From NCBI GenBank assembly GCA_019637225.1, contig JAHBWC010000068.1, positions 1-49,539 on the forward strand: a stretch of 49,539 nt of DNA, written 5' to 3'. A program made the position numbers and the translations under genes. The notes under the pieces were generated by a model, which saw only the letters and a program-made list of their open reading frames with translations, searched no databases and was not told the origin of the DNA. Of the stretch, positions 24,679 to 33,753 are shown piece by piece. Numbering within the stretch: the stretch's first letter is position 1; each line of letters opens with the position of its first letter. This DNA is from Labilithrix sp. (GTDB lineage Bacteria > Myxococcota_A > Polyangia > Polyangiales > Polyangiaceae).

Positions 24679-24807
24679 ATGTACCTCATCCTCTCCAAGA
24701 AGCCGCGCAAGTCGACCCGCTCCCGCACCAAGCGCTACCGCGCCAAGCTCAAGGCGAAGGACCGCGGGCGCCGTTCGCGCGTGTACCAGGCTCACCGCCG
24801 GACCTAG
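24679..24807 (+). CDS. small highly basic protein
   Basis: A 42-residue frame from ATG 24679 to TAG 24805-24807 with a GGAAG 7 bases upstream. The product, starting MYLILSKKPRKSTRSRTKRY, is about 40% Lys plus Arg and has no acidic cluster. Its charge recalls ribosomal or nucleic-acid-binding small proteins. The predicted start and ribosome binding site support coding, but no homology is known to me. Confidence 0.5.
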   Translation: MYLILSKKPRKSTRSRTKRYRAKLKAKDRGRRSRVYQAHRRT

Positions 24808-25080
24808 TCAGGCGTCGCGAGGGTCCTCCTCGCGAACCCGCGCACGCTCACCGCGAAGCGCGACATCGAGCTCGTTCGCGTCCACTCGTGGATCGCGCGC
24901 GGGCTTTCTGTGTTTGGACCGCCGCTCCTGCGAGGCTCGGACGTGCATGTCGGGTAGGACATGCTACGACATGGTCGCTCCACGGTCGGGAAGCTTCTCC
25001 GTCGCGCCGCGTACGATTCGCCGTCCTCGACGCGGATTTCTCGCGACCGCGGGGGCCCGCCGTCCTCATCGGGAGAGAAC

Positions 25081-25455
25081 ATGCATCCGTCGCCTGCTTC
25101 TTGGTCCCGGTCCGCTTACCCCGCTTACCCGCCGCAGGCGCCGTACGCGCACGCGCCCCACGCGCAGACGCCGTACGCGCGCGTGCCTGCGCCCCATGGC
25201 TACGCGCCTCCGCCTCCGCCCTATGCGCCCGCGGTGTGGTCCACCTCGTACGCGCCGCCGAGGACGTACGCGCGGCGGAGCGAGACGCCGGCGGCGTTCT
25301 ACGTCGTCGGATCGTTCGCGCTGATGATGATGCTCGCGGCCGTCATGAGCGTGTTCGGGAGCGTCGTCATGCTCTCGGTCCTCGACGAGGTCGACGACGA
25401 TCCCGACGCGCCGCTCGTCGAGTCGCCTGCGCCCGCGGCGTCGGTCCCGCGCTGA
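25081..25455 (+). CDS. small membrane protein with Pro/Tyr/Ala-rich N-terminus
   Basis: 124 residues from ATG 25081, preceded by GGGAGAG. About 70 residues of Pro/Tyr/Ala repeats (YPAYPPQAPYAHAPHAQTPY) lead to one hydrophobic helix (AAFYVVGSFALMMMLAAVMS) and an acidic Asp/Pro tail (DEVDDDPDAP). The Pro-rich part is probably disordered. No family is recognised. Upstream, gcatgtc...gacatgc at 24945-24964 forms a short inverted repeat in its 5' region. Confidence 0.65.
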   Translation: MHPSPASWSRSAYPAYPPQAPYAHAPHAQTPYARVPAPHGYAPPPPPYAPAVWSTSYAPPRTYARRSETPAAFYVVGSFALMMMLAAVMSVFGSVVMLSVLDEVDDDPDAPLVESPAPAASVPR

Positions 25456-25536
25456 GACGTCTCGTGCGTCGTCGGGCTAGCCGCCCGACGCGCCCCGCGG
25501 CGACGCGCGAAACGATCGCGCGCTTCGAAACGCAAA

Positions 25537-25563
25537 ACGGCGCGCTCGTGAGGAGCGCGCCGT
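25537..25563 (-). terminator. intrinsic terminator of the mglBA operon
   Basis: An 11-bp perfect inverted repeat (acggcgcgctc / gagcgcgccgt) with a 5-nt loop is followed on the minus strand by TTTTGCG, 24 bp past the mglA stop. This fits a rho-independent terminator. Confidence 0.6.
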
Positions 25564-25586
25564 CGCCTTGACGAGCCGACTCGAGG

Positions 25587-26174
<588 letters not shown>

Positions 26175-26218
26175 CGCTCTTCTTTCCCGCTCTCTCGGTC
26201 CTGCGGACGGCCGTTCCG

Positions 26219-26701
26219 TCAGTCGTTGAACAGGTTGTCGATGTCCTCGTCGGTGATCTCGGCGAACGGCGAGTCGGCGCCCGGCTCCTGCACCTTCTTC
26301 AGCAGCGCCTCGAAGATGTGGTTGAGCTCCTCGCTCGCCTTCTTCACGCGGAGGCGGACGAGGCCGAGGCTCGAGCGTGAGTCGAAGATGACGACCAGGA
26401 TGACCCGGTTGCCGACGAGCTGGATGTGGATGTTCGCCTTCTCCCCCTCGTGAAACTGGGTGGCGAACTCGTTCTCTTTGAGCAGCTTGGCCATGCCGCC
26501 CGTCGCGGCGATGTTGCCCGCGGTGAGCGAAGCGAGGCTGGTCGTGTCGACGTTGTCGATGTCGCCAGCCGCGGCGATGAGCTGCCCGTTCTTGTCGACG
26601 ATGAAGACGACCTTGGCGTTCGCGTCACGAACCAGACGGTCCACGACCGCCTGGATCTGATTGAACTCCTCCTCGTACATCACCATCTGGGGATTGATCA
26701 T
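26219..26701 (-). CDS. mglB: MglB, Roadblock-domain GTPase-activating protein for MglA
   Basis: 160 residues from ATG 26701, with GGAGGG five bases upstream. A Roadblock/LC7 domain spans most of the protein: YEEEFNQIQAVVDRLVRDAN, VVFIVDKNGQLIAAAGD, TTSLASLTAGNIAATGG and VVIFDSRSSLGLVRLRVK. The C-terminus ends FAEITDEDIDNLFND, as in Myxococcus-type MglB. MglB forms dimers that stimulate MglA GTP hydrolysis and recruit it away from the lagging pole. First gene of the mglBA operon; about 240 bp upstream is the probable promoter region. Confidence 0.95.
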   Translation of the reverse strand: MINPQMVMYEEEFNQIQAVVDRLVRDANAKVVFIVDKNGQLIAAAGDIDNVDTTSLASLTAGNIAATGGMAKLLKENEFATQFHEGEKANIHIQLVGNRVILVVIFDSRSSLGLVRLRVKKASEELNHIFEALLKKVQEPGADSPFAEITDEDIDNLFND

Positions 26702-26941
26702 CCGAACCCTCCGCGAGCTCGCTCGCGCCGTCGTCGTCGTCGCCCCACCACTCTCTGGGTCCCCGCGAAGGTGTCGTGCGACGAGACCTTCGACGTGCCC
26801 TCGGTGCTGTCAATTGAGCGAGGCAGCCTTCGGTTCTATCCGATGGAGCCAGCTCCCGACAAGTGCGCGGATCAGAAGGGCGACGTTCTCTCCCGTCCGG
26901 GCCCGGCCGGAGCCTTAATGAAGCACGCCGAGCGGGGGCGC

Positions 26942-28336
26942 CTACGCCCCGGCGAACCGAGAAACCGCCTCGTGGAGGATCCGCAGCCCCCAGCCGAGGC
27001 CGTCGACCGGGACCCGCTCGTCGTGGCCGTGATACATCGCCGCGAAGCTGATCTCGTGGGTCGGATCGAACCGGACGGGCGCGAATCCGTAGCAGATGGT
27101 ACCGAGCCGCGTGTAGGCCTTGGCGTCCGTGAAGCCAGGGATGAGGTAGGGCAGCGCCACCCCGCTCGGATCGTGGCGCGCGAGGGTCGCGGCGAGCAGC
27201 TCGAACATCGGCGTGGTCGCCGGCGCCTCGACGGGCGGCAGCGAGCGAAGGACCTCGAGCGACGCCGGCTCTTCGCCGAGGGCACGCCTCAGCTCCTGGA
27301 GGAACGCTGACTCGCTCTGCCCCGGCAGCGTTCGCCCGTCGATCTCCACCGACGCACGGCCGGGGATCACGTTCACCTTCGAGCCCGCCCGCACGACGGT
27401 GGGCGACGCGGTGTTCGAGAGCATCGCGCCGAACGAGCGCCGCTGGCCGGGGTCGCGGATGAGGTAGTCCAGGATCAGCGCGGCCACCTGCGGCGTCGTC
27501 AGGCGCCGGAGCACGTGCCGCTGCGGGGCGGGGAGCTCGCGCGCCATGCCGGTGAGGAACTGCCTCACGACCTCGGTCGGGTGCATCGGCATGCGCGTCT
27601 TGCCGAGCCGCTCGATCGCGCGGGCGAGCTTGAGGACCGCGCTCTCGGGATCGGGCATCGAGCCGTGGCCCGGCTTGCCCTGGTAGGTCGCGCGCACCCA
27701 GCACACGCCCTTCTCGGCGACCTGGATCGGGTAGAACGTGCGCCCGAACAGGTGGAGCGAGAACGCGCCGATCTCCCCGAGCATGTATTCTGCACGGACG
27801 TCGTCGGCGTGCTCGTCGCAGAGGTACATGCTGCCGAGCGCGCAGCCGGCCTCCTCGTCGGCGACCGCGGCGAAGATCACGTCGCGCTCGAGCCGACCGC
27901 CCTCTCGCACGTGCCGCGCGAGGAGCGCCATCGTGCACGCGCTCATCGCGGCCATGTGCTTCATGTCGATCGCGCCGCGGCCCCAGATGTAGCCGTCGTG
28001 GATCTCGGCGCCGAAGGGATCGTGCTTCCACGCGCCTGCGTCGGCCTCGACGACGTCGAGGTGCGCGTTGAGGAGGAGCGGGGGCTTCGATCCGTCGCCC
28101 TTGATGCGCGCGATCAGGTTGCCGCGCCCCTTCTTTTTCTCGACGATCTTGGGCTCGACGCCCGCGGCGCGGAGGTGCTCCGCGAGGCGCTCGGCGGCGA
28201 CGCGCTCGTTGGCGTCGCCGGCTTCGCCCGTCCCCTTGTTCACGGTCGGGATGCGGATGAGATCGCGGAGGAGCTCGACGCACGTGGCGCTCTCGGCCTT
28301 CCAGTCGATCGGCGCGCTCTTCGAGTCGTCCGGCAC
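26942..28336 (-). CDS. M20-family metallopeptidase/amidohydrolase
   Basis: 464 residues from GTG 28336; the frame is open further upstream but without good start context. Zinc-site motifs: LLLNAHLDVVEAD (first His/Asp), GRGAIDMKHM (bridging Asp), AVADEEAGC (catalytic Glu and zinc Glu), and the final His region FAAMYHGHDERVP. It belongs to the carboxypeptidase/ArgE/DapE/aminoacylase superfamily, which hydrolyses N-acylated or peptide substrates. The dimerisation domain is present (about 200-320). The substrate is undetermined. Divergent from the lipoate-ligase-like gene. Confidence 0.85.
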   Translation of the reverse strand: MPDDSKSAPIDWKAESATCVELLRDLIRIPTVNKGTGEAGDANERVAAERLAEHLRAAGVEPKIVEKKKGRGNLIARIKGDGSKPPLLLNAHLDVVEADAGAWKHDPFGAEIHDGYIWGRGAIDMKHMAAMSACTMALLARHVREGGRLERDVIFAAVADEEAGCALGSMYLCDEHADDVRAEYMLGEIGAFSLHLFGRTFYPIQVAEKGVCWVRATYQGKPGHGSMPDPESAVLKLARAIERLGKTRMPMHPTEVVRQFLTGMARELPAPQRHVLRRLTTPQVAALILDYLIRDPGQRRSFGAMLSNTASPTVVRAGSKVNVIPGRASVEIDGRTLPGQSESAFLQELRRALGEEPASLEVLRSLPPVEAPATTPMFELLAATLARHDPSGVALPYLIPGFTDAKAYTRLGTICYGFAPVRFDPTHEISFAAMYHGHDERVPVDGLGWGLRILHEAVSRFAGA

Positions 28337-28388
28337 GGCGCGAGGATAGCGCAAACCCGCGTGTGGACGGGCCGTCGCGTTCGCGCTC

Positions 28389-29387
28389 GTGGACGCGACG
28401 GCGTATGCGATGATGACGACACGCGCCATGGGATCGCTCGCGATCGAACGGCTGGACGCCCCGGCGGCGGAGCTCGCGGCGCGGTCGCGGGCGTGGGCGG
28501 CGACCGGCGCGACCGCGCGGCTCACGATCGGCGAGCCCTCCGACGAGGCCGTCGTGCTCGGGGCCTTCCAGCGATCGAGCGAGCTCGGCGCCTCGCTCGA
28601 CGGCGCGCCGGCCCTGTTCCGGCGTGGGTCCGGAGGTGGAGCCGCGCGTGTGGGGCCGGGGCGCGTGTGGCTCCAGCTCACGCTCGGCCGCCCCGACGCG
28701 CTCGTCCCGTGTACGCCGGACAAGCTGCTCAACCGCTACGTCCGCCCGCTCCTCCGGGCGCTCACGCGCGCCACGAACGCGCCGGCGAGCTGGTTCGGGC
28801 GCGACTGGATCAGCGCGGCGCACCGACCGATCGCGCTCGTCGCGTTCGCGCACGACGCGGCGGCGAACAGCGCCCTGTTCGAGGCGATCGTCGCGGTGAA
28901 CGCGCCGTTCGCGTGCGGAGACCGTCCGTCGTTTCTCGGCAAGGCGCCGGCCACGCTGGGCGAGATCGCGGGGCGGACCGTGGACCCGCGGCGCGTCGTC
29001 GAGCTCGCGGTCGAGGCCTACGCTGGGATCGCGACGTCGACGGTGGCGCCGGCGCCCACGTCGACGCCGGCCGCGCGGTCGGACGAGCCGTGGACGGATC
29101 TCCCGTGGGCGGCCACGCGCGAGGAGGCCATCGGCCTCGTGGGTGCGGGGCGCGACGGCACGAGCCGCCTACGCGTCGGCGGCGAGCTCATGGCCTCGCG
29201 CGACGCGCTCGCGCGCCTCGAGGACGTCGCCTCCGCCCTGCCGCCGACCGCGAGCGAGGACGAGATCGGTCGCGCGGTCGACGCCGCGCTGACGACGGGC
29301 GGCGCCGTCACCTTCGGCGTGCGCTCGCTCGCCTCGCTCCGTGACGTGATCGTCGACGCGCTTCGCGCCGCTCAGAACATCGCCTGA
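28389..29387 (+). CDS. lipoate-protein ligase A-fold protein, possibly non-catalytic
   Basis: 332 residues from GTG 28389; ATGs at 28410 and 28428 are also possible. The N-terminal two-thirds resembles the biotin/lipoate ligase fold: FRRGSGGGAARVGPGRVWLQ is the counterpart of RRxSGGGTV in LplA. In true ligases a catalytic lysine follows in a GKKI segment. Here the aligned region reads GRDWISAAHRPIALVAF, with no lysine, so catalysis is doubtful. The C-terminal part (about 235-332) is a helical accessory domain. The stop overlaps the convergent porin gene by 16 bp. Confidence 0.65.
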   Translation: MDATAYAMMTTRAMGSLAIERLDAPAAELAARSRAWAATGATARLTIGEPSDEAVVLGAFQRSSELGASLDGAPALFRRGSGGGAARVGPGRVWLQLTLGRPDALVPCTPDKLLNRYVRPLLRALTRATNAPASWFGRDWISAAHRPIALVAFAHDAAANSALFEAIVAVNAPFACGDRPSFLGKAPATLGEIAGRTVDPRRVVELAVEAYAGIATSTVAPAPTSTPAARSDEPWTDLPWAATREEAIGLVGAGRDGTSRLRVGGELMASRDALARLEDVASALPPTASEDEIGRAVDAALTTGGAVTFGVRSLASLRDVIVDALRAAQNIA

Positions 29388-30805
29388 AGGACGTTCGAGA
29401 AGTAGACGATGTGCTTCGACGGGGCCGGCGCGCCGGTCGGGTGCACGTTGTCGATCGCCCAGCCGAGCTCGCTCATGAAGCGGAGGTTCGGTGAGATCTT
29501 CCACACCGCGAGGAACGCGTGCGTGTCGCGCGCGTTGTTCTTGATCGCCGTGTTCGGCGTGTACATGTCGTAGCGGTAGCCGAGCGTGGCGTGTCGCCCG
29601 ATGTCCTGCTCGGCGCGGACGTAGAGCGCGCGCTGGTCGAGGTCGGCGACGGCGTCGGTGATGTTCGCCGGGATCGTCGGCACCGCGTACGGGTAGATGA
29701 CGCCGGAGTCCATGTTCCGCGCGAACGTGAGCTCGCTCGAGAGGCGCGACTCGCCGACGCCGAGCAGCCGGTGCGCCGCGGACACCTGGGCGTTTGCCGC
29801 CCACCTCGAGTACTGCTTGAAGCGCAGCGCCTGCGCGTCGACGATCTGCCCGCGCCCGAGGTAGCCGCTCGCGCCGAGCGTGACGAACCCGAGGCGGTAG
29901 GTCGTGTAGGCGATGAAGTCCTTCGAGCGGTTCAGGTCCGGGAGCGCGACGAAGGTGCGCTCGCCGAGGCGCTGGCCGTTGACCGCGGCGAGCTCGACCA
30001 CGAGCCGGTCGCCGTCGAGCGCGATCGTCCTCGCCTTGACGCCGTAGTCGCGCTCGATGGGGAACACGTTCTGGACGAACCAGGTCCGCTCGATGAACGG
30101 TCGATTCACCGACGCCTCGAGCAGCTCGGCGCGGAACGGCGTGAAGAAGAGGCCGGCCGTGAGCTCGGTGCGGACGTCGCGGGTCCATCGCACGATCCCC
30201 GAGGCCTCGGCGTTGCGCAGGATCGTGCCGATGCCCGGACCGATGCCGCCGGCCGGGAGCACGTCGATCTGGAGGAACATCTTCATCACGTCCGTCTCGT
30301 AGAACGTGCGCATGCGGGCGCGCCGGACGCGGAAGAACGTGCCGTTGGTGGTCGTCCCGTCGAGCTTCGCGATCGTGTCGTTCGCGCCGATCCCGGTCGG
30401 GAGCTCGCCGTTCGCTTGCAGGTTCGGCGACGCCGCCGTGTTGTACGTCTGGACGAGGAGCTGGGGCTGGATGAACGACTCGATCCTGAGGTGCTTCAGG
30501 AAGGCGACGCGGCTCTCGAGCTTCTCGATGCGCTTCCCGTCCTCGGCGACCCGGCGCTCGAGCGCCTCGATGCGCGCGCGCTCTCTCGCCGCGCGCTCCT
30601 CGTCCTCGGCGGACGCGGCGGGCGCGACCGGGGGCTCGGCGGGCGCGCCTTCGGGCGGCAGGATCGGCGGATCGGCGGCCCGGTCGGGGGCCTTCGCGCC
30701 GTCGTCTGCGGTGGGCGGCTCGGGCGCGGGCTGGGCGAGGGCTCGCGCGGGAGCGAAGAGTAGCGCCGACAACGTCAGGGCGAAGCGCACGCGGCTCAGC
30801 GACAT
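29372..30805 (-). CDS. outer-membrane porin, OprP-like beta barrel with coiled-coil N-terminus
   Basis: 477 residues from ATG 30805 (an alternative ATG lies at 30814). The signal peptide MSLSRVRFALTLSALLFAPARALAQ (as MSLSRVRFALTLSALLF, then APARALAQ) is followed by a Pro-rich stretch, then a heptad-like helix (RARIEALERRVAEDGKRIEK). The rest is amphipathic beta strands typical of phosphate-selective porins (FIQPQLLVQTYNT, FRVRRARMRTFYETD, MFLQIDVL, FLAVWKISPNLRFMSELGW). The C-terminal aromatic VLQAMF is the usual barrel end. It likely forms an anion or small-solute channel. Confidence 0.82.
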   Translation of the reverse strand: MSLSRVRFALTLSALLFAPARALAQPAPEPPTADDGAKAPDRAADPPILPPEGAPAEPPVAPAASAEDEERAARERARIEALERRVAEDGKRIEKLESRVAFLKHLRIESFIQPQLLVQTYNTAASPNLQANGELPTGIGANDTIAKLDGTTTNGTFFRVRRARMRTFYETDVMKMFLQIDVLPAGGIGPGIGTILRNAEASGIVRWTRDVRTELTAGLFFTPFRAELLEASVNRPFIERTWFVQNVFPIERDYGVKARTIALDGDRLVVELAAVNGQRLGERTFVALPDLNRSKDFIAYTTYRLGFVTLGASGYLGRGQIVDAQALRFKQYSRWAANAQVSAAHRLLGVGESRLSSELTFARNMDSGVIYPYAVPTIPANITDAVADLDQRALYVRAEQDIGRHATLGYRYDMYTPNTAIKNNARDTHAFLAVWKISPNLRFMSELGWAIDNVHPTGAPAPSKHIVYFSNVLQAMF

Positions 30806-30900
30806 TGCGCGCATTATGCATGGATCGACGGCGGCGCGACGGCGCAACTTGGGGCGGCGGCCGTCGCGTCCGACGACGTCGCGTCGTGCGACGCGGCCGG

Positions 30901-32949
30901 CTACTTCACGCGCGTTCGCTCCCAGACCCTGGCTTCGCGGAAGATGCGCACGAGCTCGGGGTCGAGGTGCTGATCCTTGACGCCGTACTCGAGGATGTCG
31001 ACCGCGCGCTCGACCGGCACCGCCTTCTTGTACGGGCGGTCGCTCGCCGTGAGCGCGTCGTAGATGTCCGAGATGCTCATCATCTTGGACTGGACCGGGA
31101 TCTCCTCGGCGCGGAGCCGGTTCGGGTAGCCGGTGCCGTTGAGGCGCTCGTGGTGCGCGCCTGCGATCTGCGGGACGCGCCGGAACGCCTTTCCCCACGG
31201 GATGTTCGAGAGGAACTTGAACGTGTGGACGACGTGGCTCGTGATCTCGTCGTACTCGTGCGGCGTGAGCGAGCCGCGCTTCACGCTGAGCGCGATGGTG
31301 TCCTCGGGCTCGAGGAGGAACTTCATCTCGCCGCGGAGATCGAAGTAGGTCTCCTTCGCGAGCTGCTCGATCTTGGCGAAGTCGCCCGCGGCGAGGACCG
31401 TCGGCTCGTTCGCGAGCTCGATCGTCTGCCAGGCGGCGTCGAGCTCGGCGCGGCGCTCGATCTGCTCCTTGTCGAGCGCGTCGAGCTCGCTCTTCGGCGC
31501 GCCGCGTTCGAGCGCGGCGAGCTTGCGGCGCAGGACGTCGGCCTCGATCGACCGCGCGACGAAGTCGAAGCGGGCGCGGATGAGGTGGAGGCTTTCGTCG
31601 TAGAGCTTCTTCGCCTTGACGAGGACCTTCTCGCGGACGCCGATCTTGCCGAAGTCGTGGAGAAGGCTCGCGTACTCGAGCTCGCGGAGGTCTTCGCGCG
31701 TGAAGTGCGCGTCCTTGTAGGGACCGGAGGACTCGGCGTCGACGATCTTGGCGAGCTCGACCGTGAGGTCCGCGACGCGCCGCGAGTGACCGCTCGTCGT
31801 CGGGTCGCGCGACTCGATCGCCTCGACGCTCGCCTTCACGAAGCCCTCGAAGAGGCGGCGGATCTCGTCGTAGAGCATCGTGTTCTCGAGCGAGACGCCG
31901 GCCTGCGCGGCGACCATCCCGAGCAGCTCCTCGCTGCGCTCGTCGAACGAGACGACCTGCTCCTCGATGTCCTCCTTCGAGTAGAGCTTGATCGAAGGGT
32001 CCTTCTTCTTGTTGATGAGCTGGATGACGCCGATGACCTCGTCGCGCTGCGAGACGAGCGGCACGGTGAGCATCGACTTGGTGCGGTAGCCGATCTTCTC
32101 GTCGAAGCGGCGGTCGAAGCCGTAGGGCGCGCCCGCGGGGATCTCGTAGGCGTCGGCGATGTTGATCGCGTTCTTCGCGAGCGCGGCGCTCCCCGCGATC
32201 GAGCGGTTCGACAGCGGCATGACGAACTCGCTCGAGTCGTACGCGACCGAGTCGTTCTGCGAGAGCTTGAAGCGGAGGAGCGGGCCGCGGGTCGTCATGC
32301 TGCGCGGCGGCTCGCTGTCGCGCGTGCCGCTCGCCGTGCGCTCGGGGGTCTCGTCGCCCTGCTCGACGACGTAGATGCTGCCCGCGTCCGCGCCCGTGAC
32401 GAAGCGGCTCTTCTCGAGGATGACGCCGAGGAGCTTGTTGACGTCGCGCTCCGTCGTCATGGCGCGCGCGATGTTGATGAGCTCGCCGAGCTCGTACCGG
32501 TAGCGCCGGAGCCACTTGCCGCGGCTCTCGGCGCGGCCCTTCGCCTCGAGGAGCTCGAAGGCGCGCATCCCGGCGAGGAAGAGCTCGTCGAGGGAAGGCT
32601 CGGCGGAGACCACGCTCGCGAGGCCGCGGTTCATCGCCTGCTGGAGGTCGACCTCGGCCGGATAGCCGAGGAGGATCAGCATCGCCGTGGAGTCGGCGAA
32701 GCGGTGCGCGAACGGCTTGAGCAGGTCCTTGCCCCGCTCCCAGACGCACGCCGGCGCGACGATCACCACCAGGTCGTCGCGGCTCGCGACGACGAGAAGC
32801 GGATGCGGCCGGGTCACGACCTCGTTGGCGAGCCGTGGATCGCCGGCGAGGTCGCCGTGGAGCTTCGTCATCCGCGCGACGATGGGCGATCCGTCGAGGT
32901 CACCATCGCCGTTCGCGCGCGTGGCACCCACACTCTGTACATCGGCCAT
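30901..32949 (-). CDS. GAF/HD-GYP cyclic-di-GMP phosphodiesterase-type protein
   Basis: 682 residues. N-terminal ~130-residue region of uncertain type, then a GAF domain (about 150-375; FVTGADAGSIYVVEQGD, TVPLVSQRDEVIGVIQLINK). The HD-GYP domain has HDFGKIGV (HD), an inserted helical segment, and HHERLNGTGYPN (GYP), ending with SKMMSISDIYDALTASDRPY. HD-GYP enzymes cleave cyclic di-GMP. The canonical D in the HHExxDGxGYP motif is N here, so the match is close but not perfect. A GGGGAGAG lies upstream of ATG 32949. Divergent from pdxH. Confidence 0.88.
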   Translation of the reverse strand: MADVQSVGATRANGDGDLDGSPIVARMTKLHGDLAGDPRLANEVVTRPHPLLVVASRDDLVVIVAPACVWERGKDLLKPFAHRFADSTAMLILLGYPAEVDLQQAMNRGLASVVSAEPSLDELFLAGMRAFELLEAKGRAESRGKWLRRYRYELGELINIARAMTTERDVNKLLGVILEKSRFVTGADAGSIYVVEQGDETPERTASGTRDSEPPRSMTTRGPLLRFKLSQNDSVAYDSSEFVMPLSNRSIAGSAALAKNAINIADAYEIPAGAPYGFDRRFDEKIGYRTKSMLTVPLVSQRDEVIGVIQLINKKKDPSIKLYSKEDIEEQVVSFDERSEELLGMVAAQAGVSLENTMLYDEIRRLFEGFVKASVEAIESRDPTTSGHSRRVADLTVELAKIVDAESSGPYKDAHFTREDLRELEYASLLHDFGKIGVREKVLVKAKKLYDESLHLIRARFDFVARSIEADVLRRKLAALERGAPKSELDALDKEQIERRAELDAAWQTIELANEPTVLAAGDFAKIEQLAKETYFDLRGEMKFLLEPEDTIALSVKRGSLTPHEYDEITSHVVHTFKFLSNIPWGKAFRRVPQIAGAHHERLNGTGYPNRLRAEEIPVQSKMMSISDIYDALTASDRPYKKAVPVERAVDILEYGVKDQHLDPELVRIFREARVWERTRVK

Positions 32950-33090
32950 GATCGTTGCTCTCCCCGACCCAAGAAGACGAAGACGAGGAGAACGTACCAG
33001 ATGGGCTCCGGCCGGGGATAGCCGCGGCCGCAGGCCGACGCGCCGCGGGCCATCTTTGCGCTCCGGTCACGGCAGCGCTACCGAGGAGAC

Positions 33091-33735
33091 ATGCACCCCG
33101 ACCTCACCGCGATCCGGACCGAGTACGCGCGCGCCGGTCTCGACGAAAGCGACCTCGATCCGTCGCCCACGCGGCAGATCGAGCGGTGGCTCCGCGAGGC
33201 GATCGACGCCGGGCACCCCGAGCCGACGGCGATGACGCTCGCGACCGCGACGTCCGGCGGCGAGCCCTCCGCGCGCGTCGTCCTCCTGAAGGGCGTCGAC
33301 GCGCGCGGCCTCGTCTTCTTCACCAACTACGAGAGCGCCAAGGGCAACGACCTCGCGGAGAACCCGCGCGCGTGCGCCAACCTCTTCTGGGTCCTGCTCG
33401 AGCGCCAGATCCGGGTCAACGGGGCGGTGGTGAAGGTGACGCGCGAGGAGTCGGAGGCCTACTTCCGCAGCCGTCCGAGGGAGAGCCAGCTCGGCGCTTG
33501 GGCTTCGGAGCAGAGCGGCGTCCTCGAAGGCCGGGCCGCCCTCGAGGCGCGTCTCGCCGCCGTGCGCGAGCGCTTCGGCGACGGTGAGGTCGTCTGTCCC
33601 CCGCACTGGGGCGGCTTTCGCGTCGTGCCCGACCGCGTGGAGCTCTGGCAAGGACGCCCGAGCCGCCTGCACGATCGATTGCGCTATACACGCATCGACG
33701 ACCAGCGGTGGCGGGTCGAGCGCCTCTCTCCCTGA
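33091..33735 (+). CDS. pdxH: pyridoxamine 5'-phosphate oxidase
   Basis: 214 residues, the usual length. Motifs: ATSGGEPSARVVLLKGVD (FMN-binding Arg and Lys region), FFTNYESAKGNDL, VKVTREESEAYFRSRPRESQ and the C-terminal GGFRVVPDRVELWQGRPSRL, which carries the substrate-binding segment. The FMN enzyme oxidises pyridoxine or pyridoxamine 5'-phosphate to pyridoxal 5'-phosphate in the cytoplasm. 141 bp separates it from the divergent HD-GYP gene, and both promoters lie there. Confidence 0.95.
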   Translation: MHPDLTAIRTEYARAGLDESDLDPSPTRQIERWLREAIDAGHPEPTAMTLATATSGGEPSARVVLLKGVDARGLVFFTNYESAKGNDLAENPRACANLFWVLLERQIRVNGAVVKVTREESEAYFRSRPRESQLGAWASEQSGVLEGRAALEARLAAVRERFGDGEVVCPPHWGGFRVVPDRVELWQGRPSRLHDRLRYTRIDDQRWRVERLSP

Positions 33736-33753
33736 GCGCGCGCGCCGGAGGTC

